The notes below the pieces were generated by a model that had not been told where the DNA came from, made no database searches, and was given only the letters and a program-made list of their open reading frames with translations. A stretch of 64,000 nt of DNA. Origin: Isoperla grammatica (taxonomy: Eukaryota; Arthropoda; Insecta; Plecoptera; Perlodidae). The translations under genes were made by a program, and so were the position numbers. The stretch covers positions 7,465,966-7,529,965 of the forward strand of contig OX246747.1 in NCBI GenBank assembly GCA_945910005.1. The letters run 5' to 3'. Below, piece after piece: positions 20,020-29,104 of the stretch (position 1 is the stretch's first letter; each line of letters begins with the position of its first letter).

Positions 20020-20705
20020 TTACTTCAGAGGGCCTTTAATAACACTTGCGGCAGGAAAAGGACGAAATATGATTTCACGCCGTGTGCACTTGGTTAGATT
20101 AATCTCGGTGAATTCTACTTCGGGATCTAACGTTAGCTTGAACTTAATAACCATACTACCTTTTTCATAGACAATGTGCTTCAATTTAAAATATGGAATT
20201 TGATTAAAGCCAGTATTCTTTGCCACTTTTTTGTAGTCTTTAAAATGAAATCCTTTCATTTGTAGTACTTTGTATTGCTTCTTTGCGTGGCTGTGGACAA
20301 TTGCCCGTACAATCCCGAGAGGACTGTGTAACTCTAAGTTATTTTTAAGGGTTCTGTCCAAAACGCTGTGAATAGAGTCGACCTCCTGTACATAACTATG
20401 GCCGGGTTCTTGGTACTTATGTTCGATCTGTTGTACATTGTGTGAACCACTGTTAATAAATTCAAATATAGCAGTGGACATTATTGAGTTTTTATTTTGT
20501 GGCACGCATGCATCGGACCATAATGTAATCTTCGTCAAATCATTTCGGTCTTCTGTTATTTTTTGCATCATTGAAGTTAAACCACTTGCAATTTCATTTG
20601 CTCCCCTCCCTGCAATAACTTCATTCCACAGCATACAATATCCTTGCTTTTGGTTTACATCGGAGCCGGTAAGGTTGTAAACCGCAAATTTACGTTTGTA
20701 AAAAA
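20020..20705 (-). pseudogene. DUF7869-type transposase, C-terminal half
   Basis: About 228 codons reading FAVYNLTGSDVNQKQGYC, LWSDACVPQNKNS, YQEPGHSYVQEVDSIH, and HIVYEKGSMVIKFKL, ending KGPLK-stop. The SDxCxxQNKN and GHSY..VDS motifs are the recurrent core of proteins grouped as DUF7869. Many are transposon-encoded, and these acidic residues are candidate catalytic positions. The upstream end is cut at ~20705, where it joins LINE ORF1 sequence in a different frame. Related remnants lie at 15838-17341 and 27084-27781. Family assignment is from motif memory. Confidence 0.6.
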
Positions 20706-21861
20706 ACACAGATGTTACAGACTGGGGGCAGCTTAAAACCCTTTGCTGGCTCACCACAGTCAGCGCATACCTCTTCTCTTGAACATCTAGATTGTGTATG
20801 CCCAAACCGTTGACACGTAAAACATCTCATCAGGTTGGGAATGTATGGGCGGACCTTTAGATTATAATATGCGACCTTGATAGATGTTGGTAGAGCAGGC
20901 AGAGAGAACGATATAATTAAGGCAGGTGTTGCCTGGAGTGACCCGTTCTTCCTACTATTGATTCGCCTTACCTCAACCACCTTGTATTGGAAAAGCTGTG
21001 CTTTGATTTCTTCCTCCGATGCATTAAGTAGATCAAAGCATGAAACAACCCCTTTGCATATGTTGAGGGACGGATGTCCAGCAACAGATACACGATAAGA
21101 GCAGAAGGTCTCGAGATTTAAGAGCTTTATTGCTTGCTTCTCATTCATGCAGTGGATCAACAGTGATCCAACTCGCAGTTTTTTGATTGACGAAACATAT
21201 CCAACAGTTCCCTCCAATGTCTTTTCGATAAAGAACGGATTAGTTGAAGTGAACGACTTATCCTTTTCGGTACATTTCACAACAATGTAGAACGGGATAA
21301 TCTCATTTTCTATACCCTCGTCATCGGATGACGTATCTTTTTTTCTTTTCACATTACTGCCTTTAGAATTATTGTTAGAGGTGATATCCATGTAACAATG
21401 ATTATCTTCATCATCTGCACTCCCCACCCTCCATGGAGCCTCAAATGGGACGCGGAACTTCCAACGCCAGGGATATACAGACAATATAGCCAACAGGCTC
21501 ACCCAATTTGTGCAACTAACGTTGCCCACAGCCGATTGATCCAGGTCGGGCTAAGCCTGGACCCCCCGTCTAGGTGAAGCAGGGGCCAAAGCGGTGTGTT
21601 GGTCCATGTGCCCCGCAGGACACACTTCCCTCAACCGCCAGGATCCCCCTTTCCACCGACACGGGTCGCACCGCACGGCAAACACGGCGGAGGGCGTTTG
21701 GATCACAAAGGGGGCCAGCATTTATGGAGAAGAAAACTATGAAAATAGAAAATGATAACATGAACGGTGATAAACGTAAGAAGAAAGAGAAGAGAGGGAG
21801 CATGCATGAGAGCCCCCTTTGTGGGCACCGGTCACTACGTGGAAGGACCCCCTTCGACCGG
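20706..21861 (-). mobile_element. I-group LINE, 5' portion only (5' UTR and partial ORF1)
   Basis: The 5' end at 21861 reads CCGGTCGAAGGGGGTCC, matching the 5' end of the intact LINE at 50027 (CCGGTCGAGGTGGGTCC). A ~325-bp 5' UTR is followed by ORF1 from about 21430 (MDITSNNNSK), then PFYIVVKCTEKDKSF and the zinc knuckle CFTCQRFGHTQSRC plus CADCGEPA. The copy ends inside the knuckle region at ~20706. Having the 5' end and lacking the 3' end is opposite to normal LINE truncation, so a later deletion or rearrangement removed ORF2. ORF1 is diverged from the 50-kb copy, so this is an older subfamily. Confidence 0.75.
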
Positions 21862-22637
21862 CGAATAGGATTCGGCCTCAAACACAACGCGAGATCAACA
21901 TGTGTCGTATATGCCCGACAGGTACCGCAAACAAGCCACAAGTAACCATAAGTGGTCACAGGTCATGTACTTATAAGTTATGACTATGTCTTTGACATGC
22001 CTGTGACACAAAAAGAAATATATGAAGCATGCGTGTCAAATTAAGTCAATGGTGCTCTGGAAGGGTACAATGCAACTGTTCTTGCGTACGGGCAAACAGG
22101 TTCCGGAAAGACGTATACTATGGGCACAGGGTTTCAATGCAAGAAATCTGAAGTATAAGTAAAAGTATATAAGTATAAGTATTCAAGGGGCGGCTCTGGT
22201 TCATTCATATTCACGGCCAGATTGGGAAGAACACCACAAGCAACTATCACGTGCTGGACAGTCGTTAGTGCCAGACCCATCTGTACGTCAAACTCCCGAC
22301 TGTGGATGGGGTAACTTTTTTAGGGGGGGGGGGGGGCCTCCTCGGTAGCACTTGGCAAATCATTAACCCTATTGATTGAAACCCCACAAATTAAGATCGA
22401 TCGAGTAGAATCGTCAACTTTTTCTACCATCTTACTACGATTATCCTTATTGAGCGTGATAAACACACGCTGTCACCACCACCATGTTATTTACAGCGAT
22501 CGATCCTTATTTGTTTTGGCATAACAATTTGAAGCTGAAGGCGTTGAATTGAAATTAACAAATTTAAACTAAAAATACCGGTTTGTTACGAATCTAACTT
22601 AAGTGCTCTTATGCTGGCCGCGTTCCAATGTTTGCCC
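21862..22637. repeat. Left arm of a ~0.8-kb inverted repeat carrying kinesin sequence
   Basis: Inverse of 23362-24181 with few differences. The arm begins directly after the LINE 5' end at 21861 and ends at CCAATGTTTGCC. Besides the kinesin segment it holds a G run (~22323-22336, with a C run at the matching place in the other arm) and ~500 bp of non-coding sequence. The right arm has an extra ~55 bp (including ATACACTCCGAGGGACACC) absent here. Spacer between arms: 22638-23361. Confidence 0.9.
21863..22145 (+). pseudogene. Kinesin motor exon copy (damaged)
   Basis: The same kinesin segment as at 23909-24175, on the opposite strand. It retains the region coding for [20 protein letters not shown] in one frame but carries a 7-nt insertion (in CTTATAAGTTATGAC) and an in-frame TAA where the other copy has TTA, so it cannot code for the motor segment as a whole. 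It is 5'-abutted by the LINE insertion. Confidence 0.75.
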
Positions 22638-23361
22638 AGCAGCCCAGTAAAAAAAAAAATGTGTCCTGAAGTCATTTGCCATGACATCCTTTCCCCATTA
22701 CATTGATCCCTAGCCTAGGTATATACTAGGCCTAAGCATTCGTGTCCTACATTCGTGCATTACGTGTCCTACGTACCACGCCATTTGGGGTATAGCAAGG
22801 ATAAACTCCACCAAAACGCCCCAAATAATCCTGCTGACTCTGCCCCCCATATTATGTCGTACCACGCCAGAAGACATAAAGCGGCTACACATGTACAACC
22901 GCTACATATTAAAATTGGGTGAAAAACGTAAATATGCACTTTTTACTCATTTATTATCACCTTTGACAAATGATTTTCCTTTCGTGTAATCTGCATATAT
23001 AACTTGCAGACGCCAATGTACGAGCTATAAGTAAAACGTGCACAAGCTCTTTCTAACGCCAAGCGATACGCCGAACGAGGCCTACTATGAGATGTAAGGA
23101 ACCATGACAAATAAGTATATACATACATGTTTGAGTTTGAGTTAATTGGGTTTAAGGGCGCTTCAACCAGTTAGGTCATTTTGCGCCACCAAGATAATGT
23201 AGCTCGTTACTTATTGTTTTATTGCATGATTGATAAATGGGGCTTAACGTCTCATATTTATGCAAACAAATAATGTAAGGATGAAATTCAAGAATGAAGG
23301 CCTACAACAAAATGTTTTATTTCATTCATATTGGGCACGGGAGCAACCGGCGGCCAGATGG
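22638..23361. other. Spacer between the kinesin inverted-repeat arms
   Basis: About 724 bp, AT-rich, with no credible ORF. It holds a family R tail fragment (23227-23262) and, at 23135-23200, GGGTTTAAGGGCGCTTCAACC, possibly another short retroposon end. Contains TAGGCCTA at ~22727. Confidence 0.6.
23227..23262 (-). mobile_element. Family R retroposon, tail-only fragment
   Basis: Only TGATTGATAAATGGGGC and the next ~20 bp (to TTTATGCAA) are present: the extreme 3' end of the family, 5'-truncated. It lies in the spacer of the inverted repeat, so it inserted after or during formation of the spacer. Confidence 0.75.
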
Positions 23362-24181
23362 CAAACATTGGAACGCGGCCAGCATAAGAGCACTTCACCA
23401 ACATTTGGTGTCCCTCGGAGTGTATTAAACACAAAACCAAAAAGGTTGCTTAAGTTAGATTCGTAACAAACCGGTATTTTTAGTCTAAATTTGTTAATTT
23501 CAATTCAACGCCTTCAGCTTCAAATTGTTATGCCAAAACAAATAAGGATCGATCGCTGTAAATAACACGGTGGTGGTGACTCCGTGTGTTTATCACGCTC
23601 AATAAGGATAATCGTAGTAAGATGGTAGAAAAAGTTGACGATTCTACTCGATCGATCTTTATTTGTGGGGTTTCAATCAATAGGGTTAATGATTTGCCAA
23701 GCGCTATTGAGGAGCTCCCCCCCCCCACCCCCCTCAAAAAGTTACCCCATCCACAGTCGGGAGTTTGACGTACTGATTGGTCTGGCACTAACGACTCTCC
23801 AGCACGTGATAGTTGCTTGTGCTGTTCTTCCCAATCTGGCAGTCAATATGAATGAACCAGAGCCGCCCCTTGAATACTTATATACTTTTACTTATACTAC
23901 AGATTTCGTGCATTGAAACCCTGTGCCCATAGTATACGTCTTTCCGGAACCTGTTTGCCCGTACGCAAGAACAGTTGCATTGTACCCTTCCAGAGCACCA
24001 TTGACTAAATTTGACACGCATGCTTCATATATTTCTTGTTGTGTCACAGGCATGTGAAAGACATAGTCATAAGTACATGACCTGTGACCACTTATGGTAA
24101 CTTGTGGCTTGTTTGCGGTAACTGTCGTGCATATACGACACATGTTGATCTCGCGTTGTGTTTGAGGCCGAATCCTATTCG
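23362..24181. repeat. Right arm of the kinesin-bearing inverted repeat
   Basis: Inverse of 21862-22637. It starts GGCAAACATTGG and ends CCTATTCG. It carries the intact version of the kinesin segment on the - strand. The sequence beyond 24181 does not match anything left of 21862 because the LINE interrupts the left side there. Confidence 0.9.
23909..24175 (-). CDS. Kinesin motor-domain exon (KIF21/KIF4-like), isolated
   Basis: Reads NRIRPQTQREINMCRICTT, then SCTYDYVFHMPVTQQEIY and [18 protein letters not shown], followed by YTMGTGF. This is the N-terminal part of a kinesin motor: the RIRPQ strand 1 region and a perfect Walker A P-loop GQTGSGKT. The CxIC...T.N.PQV block and GTGF suggest the KIF21/KIF4 branch. 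It starts just after TTTTCGAATAG, a plausible acceptor, and ends near GTGFQ with no good donor, so it looks like one genomic exon and not a retrocopy. Nothing else of a kinesin is present. It is open over ~88 codons. Capture by a mobile element is inferred. Confidence 0.7.
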
Positions 24182-24757
24182 AAAAACAAACATGTAAGCT
24201 ACATTATTACTTAGCCTACAGATAGGCCTACATATTATTATTATTAAATTATTGTTATTATTATTATGAATCACTGACAGTTTCATGACCTAGACAAGGG
24301 TGGGCAACAACCACTCAACATGACATAGTTGGAAATGAGTTACAGAATAATATTATTACTGTTATTATTAGGGCTAGGAATTTAATGAAATATCATATTG
24401 TTCAATTGGGGGTAGGGTGACCATCCGTCCCAGAAAACCGGGATTGTCCCAGATTTCTGCCCCTAGTGTCTAAAAAAAAAGCTTGCGGAACACCTAATTG
24501 TCCCCGATTTGTCTCAAAACGTAAGACTACTGAGGTTTTATGTTTTTGGTAAGGAAACTGAACCTTCAGCAAAAGAAAATGAGAGATCTGTTGAGTTAAT
24601 GCAAGACTAAACGGACGTACAGCAAAAATGTGTAGGCAACATAATGTTAATTAACATTTCTAAATAAAATAATTTTTAGGCTTACCTACATCAAGGACGA
24701 TATCATCCAATTAAAAAGCAACGAATATCATTAAATAATCTCCAAAACAACCTCCAT
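24182..24757. other. AT-rich sequence with possible hAT-type ends
   Basis: No gene. Holds ATT/TTA simple repeats (24225-24262), CAAGGGTGGGCAACAA at 24294 (similar to hAT terminal sequences) and GTGACCATCCGTCCCAGAAA at 24418, related to the sequence at 9768. I cannot pair these into a defined element. Confidence 0.35.
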
Positions 24758-25137
24758 GATGATTGATTAATGGGGCTTAACGTCTCATATTTATGCAACG
24801 ATGGCTAATCGAGACGATGAGCGGGTGATAATGAAGATGAGAAAGATGATAATGAAGAATAAAGCCACATCCGAATCAGATCCATTGTACGTCGCGTGAG
24901 TCGTCATACGGGAGTCCAGCAAGGGAGGGCAGGGCCAAGGGGGAGGAGAAATATTCAATGGGTCAGTGGGGGGAAAGGGGATTGAGGGTGTGGACTGCAC
25001 TTCGTCTGACTTCTCATCCTCGACCAGTCCGGCTTGGGTGGCCCTACCAGAAGCATACGCTTCCGCCGGCATAGCTCTCGGGATCAACAAAGCACGCAAA
25101 CCTGCCCACCACGATAAGGTGGCAGTCCCTGGGCAGG
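24758..25137 (-). mobile_element. Family R retroposon, long form with head I, full length
   Basis: Complete copy with target duplications AACAACCTCCAT at 24746-24757 and 25138-25149. The 5' end (right side) reads CCTGCCCAGGGACTGCC on the - strand. The + strand G run is short (about 6). Very similar to the copies at 10323, 30252 and 33236. Confidence 0.93.
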
Positions 25138-25149
25138 AACAACCTCCAT

Positions 25150-25390
25150 AGTAGCGGTAGTTCTTTTAAATGTAGCTTCGCTACATTTGCACTACACAGA
25201 AAATGAACCGCGCTATTTTAACACTACATCATCTTTTTATTGCTTTCATATTATGAACCCATTTTCTCATTATAATAGGAATTACGAAATACGAGTAAAC
25301 AACTCCAGCTTGGCAGCTAGTCACTCTCATCACCATCACTATCAACGTCGGATAAATTTACTTAAATTATATGAAATTTGTTATACATAG
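25150..25390. other. Flank of the gypsy element, no gene
   Basis: AT-rich. The only structure is a perfect short hairpin at 25168-25188, AAATGTAGC TTC GCTACATTT. The last bases CATAG (25386-25390) are the left target duplication of the LTR element. Confidence 0.5.
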
Positions 25391-25568
25391 TGTTGTGTAT
25401 GCATTGAACCAACCTTGTATGTATATGCATGGTATCAACCTTGGTTGTATGTGTGTAAGAGGGCGGTGTTCGGCGACTATGGCGTCAGCCAGAGGTACAA
25501 TAAATCTATACTTCTAAATAGTGTCTCCTTGTTTAGTATACATACCACAGAAATCCCAATACAAAATA
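25391..25568 (+). repeat. 5' LTR of Ty3/gypsy element
   Basis: A 178-bp LTR starting TGTTGTGTATGCATTG. It differs from the 3' LTR (31185-31362) at two positions that I can see (CAGAGGTAC versus CAGAGATAC, and TTTAGTATAC versus TTTAATATAC), so about 99% identity and a recent insertion. Flanked by CATAG duplications (25386-25390 and 31363-31367). The exact last one or two bases are ambiguous. Confidence 0.93.
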
Positions 25569-25586
25569 TTGGCGACGAGGATGGGA
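25569..25586 (+). other. Primer binding site, tRNA-Ser
   Basis: TTGGCGACGAGGATGGGA directly follows the 5' LTR. TGGCGACGAGGATGGGA is complementary to the 3' end of tRNA-Ser(GCT) (ending ...CCTCGTCGCCA) as I recall it. This positions minus-strand priming and supports the LTR boundary. Confidence 0.75.
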
Positions 25587-25896
25587 TAATACATCAATCA
25601 AATGTATTTGTATGGTATGTACTGTCAAATTGTGTCCATAATTCGTCTAAATGTGAGGTGTAGTCAAGGTCTTGTCTAGCCACAGCCGTTTGTCAGCTGT
25701 CTTGCTACCGAAAAAGAAGCCGTCTGTCTTCAAATGTTTAAATCACGTCGGAATTGTTAAAATATTTTTTCGTGTTATATTAGTCTGCATGTCCGCAGTC
25801 AAAAGTCATTGTTGTATTCGTCAATAAGTACGTATATATTTGTCGAGTCTCAACAGTCGAGTTGTAAAGTATATACATAAATAGGGTCAAGTCAAA

Positions 25897-26712
25897 ATGC
25901 CAAACAATCAAGAATCGTCTGCGTCAGTCGGCAACGGTCGTGTTTTAGGCAAAATGTCCGAATTCGACAAATCAAAAGAAGAGTTTGAGGATTATCTTGA
26001 GAGGCTAGAGTGCTACATCGCCATAAACCGAGTGAGTGAACTAGAATCTGTCAGTCTGTTAATAACACTCATTGGAGCCGAGACCTATCATTTGCTAAAA
26101 CGTCTATGTGTCCCAGATAAACCTAAATCACTGTCATTTGTGGATTTAGTAAAGAAATTAACTGATCATTTTGCGCCTCAGATGTCAATTATCTTAGAAC
26201 GGTTCAAATTTTATCAGCGTGTTCAAAAAGAGGGTGAGTCAATGTCTGATTACATTGTTGAATTGACACATTTAGCCAACTCATGTAATTTCCCAGCTAG
26301 TTTGGAAGAATCACTACGAGACAACTTTGTGTGTGGCATAAATAACTTGTTCTTTCAAAAGCAGTTGCTGGAGAAACCTAGTTTGACATTTGAACGGGTT
26401 TGCACCATGGCAAGAAGTCTAGAGGTTGCCGAGTCAAACGCACAAATGTTAAATCCGAGGTCAGATGTCAATCAATACAAAAAACAATTCAAGAAAAATC
26501 AAACCTCGAAACCACGTCAGGCTCAGACGTCAGTATTCCAGAGTCAAGATCGTCCAGTCAGAGTGTCCGGTAGTCAGTCACAGTTTACACATCGGAAATG
26601 TCGACGTTGTGGTAGGAACCACGATGAAAAAACGTGTCCGGCAGTGTCGTGGAAATGCTTTTGTTGTCAAAATATAGGTCATACTTCCAAAGTCTGCACT
26701 CAAAATATGTGA
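25897..26712 (+). CDS. gag: gypsy Gag with two zinc knuckles
   Basis: The ATG at 25897 starts MPNNQESSASVGNGRVLGK. Residues ~25-180 are the capsid-like region (EEFEDYLERLECY, FKFYQRVQKEGESMSDY, CNFPASLEESLRDNFVCG), which would assemble the particle. A basic stretch precedes two zinc knuckles (CRRCGRNHDEKTC and CFCCQNIGHTSKVC) for RNA binding. The reading frame ends at TGA 26710-26712, but that stop is supplied by the inserted TIR transposon at 26711. In the empty site gag runs on in frame into the protease region at 28191, as one gag-pro-pol frame. Confidence 0.88.
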   Translation: MPNNQESSASVGNGRVLGKMSEFDKSKEEFEDYLERLECYIAINRVSELESVSLLITLIGAETYHLLKRLCVPDKPKSLSFVDLVKKLTDHFAPQMSIILERFKFYQRVQKEGESMSDYIVELTHLANSCNFPASLEESLRDNFVCGINNLFFQKQLLEKPSLTFERVCTMARSLEVAESNAQMLNPRSDVNQYKKQFKKNQTSKPRQAQTSVFQSQDRPVRVSGSQSQFTHRKCRRCGRNHDEKTCPAVSWKCFCCQNIGHTSKVCTQNM

Positions 26713-27083
26713 ACCATGAATTTTAAAAACAACCTTAGTCATAAAACAGAAATGCTGAGTAAACTAAAAAAAACATTCTGTGGGTTGGAATTTTGGTTAT
26801 ACGTGAAGTGTATATTTATTTATAGTAAGGAAACGTAATTTGACATTCGTTTTCGTATTGACATGCAAAAAATATTTGAAACCTGATTTGTTATCAATTT
26901 CTGAAAACTGTAAAATTAGGTCGTTTTTAAAATTCAAAAAAAAAATCCGGGAAAAAATGTATTTGAAGACAATAATTGATAGACCTATACAGTATACACC
27001 TGACAATTATTCAAATTATTTTATTTTATTTCAAACAATAACTTTTGACAGTTACAAGCAGTAGGCTTCAAGGCTTACAACGC

Positions 27084-27275
27084 TTAATCAAGGTCATCAT
27101 CCCGTTCATTCACCAAAACTCCTTTATTGACCTTCCAGGCTAAGATTTCACTGTAGAACTCAGCGTGCTCTTCTGGTATGTACTGCATTGCCTTCTTTAG
27201 ATCCGCAATCTTTTTGCTGTTAATCGCAACCATCGAATCTCCAAGGTACGCTTGCTGGGTTGGTAGGAAACCCAT
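27084..27275 (-). pseudogene. Transposase C-terminal exon remnant
   Basis: Reads GDSMVAINSKKIADLKKAM, then YIPEEHAEFYSEILAWKV, and an acidic end ERDDDLD-stop. The 'L..L..IP..yh.fY..l' pattern is the usual C-terminal end of DUF7869-type proteins; a similar motif (DKLKDNDIRSRYKYF) ends the remnant at 15838-17341. It lies inside the TIR element and reads toward the left TIR. Confidence 0.5.
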
Positions 27276-27568
27276 GAACCCATCTATAAAGTGGAAGGTT
27301 GGTTAAGACCATGAGCGTCTCCTCCATACTCAAACGCCATGTACGAAGAGTGTACTTTCTTGGTCTGGGGAATGGTTTTCTTGTTTGTCTCGACAGAAAT
27401 TACACTTTTTTTGTAGTGATTTGGCCACCAACTTAGAAATTTAAAACGTCGCAAGTCTCAACCATTGTTACCTCGTATACCGACTTGTTTTGCTTGACTT
27501 TACAATCATTTCAGTATAACTTCTTTCGGAACGTAATACCGATCAACACTTTTAAGTTGACTCTTTAC

Positions 27569-27781
27569 TCACCCAAAGTTTCTATCACAAGCCAAGAAAG
27601 AGTGCCCTCTAATAGCAAAAAATTGATAAATTTTCTCAAACCTGCCCATGTATGTGAGTGTCAGCAGCATCCGAACAAGTGAATAGTTTTTATTTTGCCC
27701 GGCCCACCCATCACTGTACAAGCGTAGCTCTCTTGTGTCTGCCGGGACGTACTTGTTGATGATCCATGGTAAACCACTCAA
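27569..27781 (-). pseudogene. Transposase core exon remnant (DUF7869-type)
   Basis: Reads ELRLYSDGWAGQNKNYS, MLLTLTYMGRFEKIYQF and IRGHSFLACDRNFG. The SDGxxGQNKN and GHSFLxCDRxFG motifs are hallmark blocks of this protein family and hold conserved Asp residues likely to be part of a DDE/D-type active site. The exon continues past 27569 as a probable intron (ACTCACCC at ~27568 is a donor GGGTGAGT on the - strand). The N-terminal region is missing, so the element is non-autonomous. Confidence 0.6.
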
Positions 27782-27980
27782 CGGTTAAACTTTTAAAGCA
27801 TACACAAGTCACACAGCACATATTATTATCAAAGGCTCAAAAGATCTAGCAACAGCTGGAGCTGACAGGCAGGAGGCCTATTTAAAGAACCCAAAGTAAG
27901 CAAAGTACGTAAGTAACTAAGTAGAAGCAAAGTAAAAGTAAAAAATAAAAATAAAATAAATAGAACTGGAAGAAAATAAA

Positions 27981-28024
27981 ATTTAAAAACAACCTAAGTC
28001 ACTGACTTAGGTTGTTTTTAAAAT
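27981..28024. repeat. Back-to-back internal copies of the transposon TIR
   Basis: ATTTAAAAACAACCTAAGTC on one side and GACTTAGGTTGTTTTTAAA on the other form a near-perfect ~44-bp palindrome. Each arm equals the element's own terminal repeat without the outermost GAACC. The last ~190 bp of the element (27981-28190) therefore look like a second short TIR unit nested at its right end. Confidence 0.8.
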
Positions 28025-28190
28025 TCATTTGTGAAATGTGTATATTTAGACTGCCATATCACCATGGGTATATTGAAATGTTAGGTTGTTCTTAAACAGA
28101 ATGATGCCCACGTACATAAATAACGGGTTTTCACCAAAAAGTCAATTTCGTAAAATTAGTGACTTAGGTCGTTTTTAAAATTCATGGTTC

Positions 28191-28835
28191 ATGTATTATG
28201 TGAGTCGCAATAGTTATGACATAAGGGTAAATAACAGTCGAGTTAAAAACATTGACTGTGCAGAAAGCTCTGTCTGTGAAGATAGTAGTAGTGAAAGCGA
28301 AAGTGTTGATATTCAAAAAGTATTGTCTGTTAACTTAAGCACACTTGATAAGCCAGTGTATGTTACATTGCAAGTAAGTGGAAAAGAGCTTAGTATGGAA
28401 GTGGATACAGGAGCAGCTTGTTCTGTTATGTCTGAGGAAACATACTTAAATAGCTTTAGTCATGTAAAATGTCGTAAATCAAATAATAGTTTAAAGACTG
28501 TGTCTGGTGAAAGATTATCAGTAGTTGGGGAAGTTCGACTCTCAGTTAATACTGATAATCAAGTCTTTGAACTACCCATCATTGTAACTCGTTCCAAGTG
28601 TAAGCCTCTATTAGGTAGACCCTGGTTAGATGTGTTAGTTCCTGATTGGAGGGCGAGTTTAGATGTTGGGAAAAATAAACAAAGTAAAACTTGCTTGATC
28701 AAGTTATTGTCGCAACTGTCTGAAGGTCAAATAACAAATAAGCTAAAATGTGTGAATAAGTATGAATGTTTGAAGGAGAGCCTTATGTCAGAGGCAACAA
28801 ATGAATTTCCTCGAGTGTTTAAATCTAAGGGATAA
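28191..28835 (+). CDS. gypsy protease and start of RT, ends in a stop
   Basis: In the empty site this is in frame with gag. After a Ser/Glu-rich linker (SVCEDSSSESESVD) comes a retropepsin: active-site loop VDTGAACSV, flap region, and the LLGRPWLDVL motif near the end (usual I.G...L). It goes on to ATNEFPRVFKSKG-stop. The stop (28833-28835) is followed in frame by ADIVVKPDSTPIS, the normal lead-in to RT. The stop is a point mutation, and the RT frame is lost ~60 bp later. Confidence 0.8.
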   Translation: MYYVSRNSYDIRVNNSRVKNIDCAESSVCEDSSSESESVDIQKVLSVNLSTLDKPVYVTLQVSGKELSMEVDTGAACSVMSEETYLNSFSHVKCRKSNNSLKTVSGERLSVVGEVRLSVNTDNQVFELPIIVTRSKCKPLLGRPWLDVLVPDWRASLDVGKNKQSKTCLIKLLSQLSEGQITNKLKCVNKYECLKESLMSEATNEFPRVFKSKG

Positions 28836-28899
28836 CCTATTGCAGGTCATGAGGCGGATATTGTTGTAAAACCAGACTCCACTCCAATATCCAATATCT

Positions 28900-29057
28900 T
28901 GAACAGTTAGCCTACCTTTACACTCCAAGAAATACTTCAAGATACCCCTTTTTACCACATCTACTGTCTTCTCAGCAATACCATTGGACTGGGGATGATA
29001 TGGCGGAGAGTGCATCAATTGTATACCCATGCGCTTACAATAATCGCTAAAAGCAAT
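28900..29057 (-). pseudogene. Inverted duplicate of integrase core inside pol
   Basis: The - strand reads MGIQLMHSPPYHPQSNG, EKTVDVVKRGILKYFLECK. This is the reverse complement of 29890-30047 in the same element's integrase. It replaces nearly all RT and RNase H: to its left the sequence stops just before the RT fingers, and to its right it resumes at GIPTLAAARLQRWA. Template switching during reverse transcription, or a self-integration event, could produce this. Confidence 0.85.
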
Positions 29058-29104
29058 TTTAGGTCCAAAAACAGGTATTCCAACACTTGCAGCTGCTAGA
29101 CTAC

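Larger units (their letters stand above)
26711..28190 (-). mobile_element. TIR DNA transposon with DUF7869-type coding remnants, TSD ATGT
   Basis: Terminal inverted repeats of ~31 bp: GAACCATGAATTTTAAAAAC at the left and its inverse at the right (two or three mismatches further in). Perfect ATGT duplications lie at 26707-26710 and 28191-28194. Removal restores the gypsy gag-protease frame. Two - strand exons of a transposase remain (27569-27781 and 27084-27275). A third and fourth copy of the TIR lie back to back at 27981-28024. The 4-bp target duplication excludes hAT, Tc1 and Harbinger. Sola-type is one possible superfamily. Confidence 0.85.

Noticed and set aside
21574..21959. Open frames on both strands at 21.57-21.96 kb as genes
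   Set aside because: The interval is the 5' UTR of the I-group LINE, matched by the 5' UTR of the intact copy at 50.0-50.6 kb.
23909..24175. Processed retrocopy of a kinesin
   Set aside because: Only one exon is present, preceded by an acceptor-like AG, with no neighbouring exons and no poly-A.
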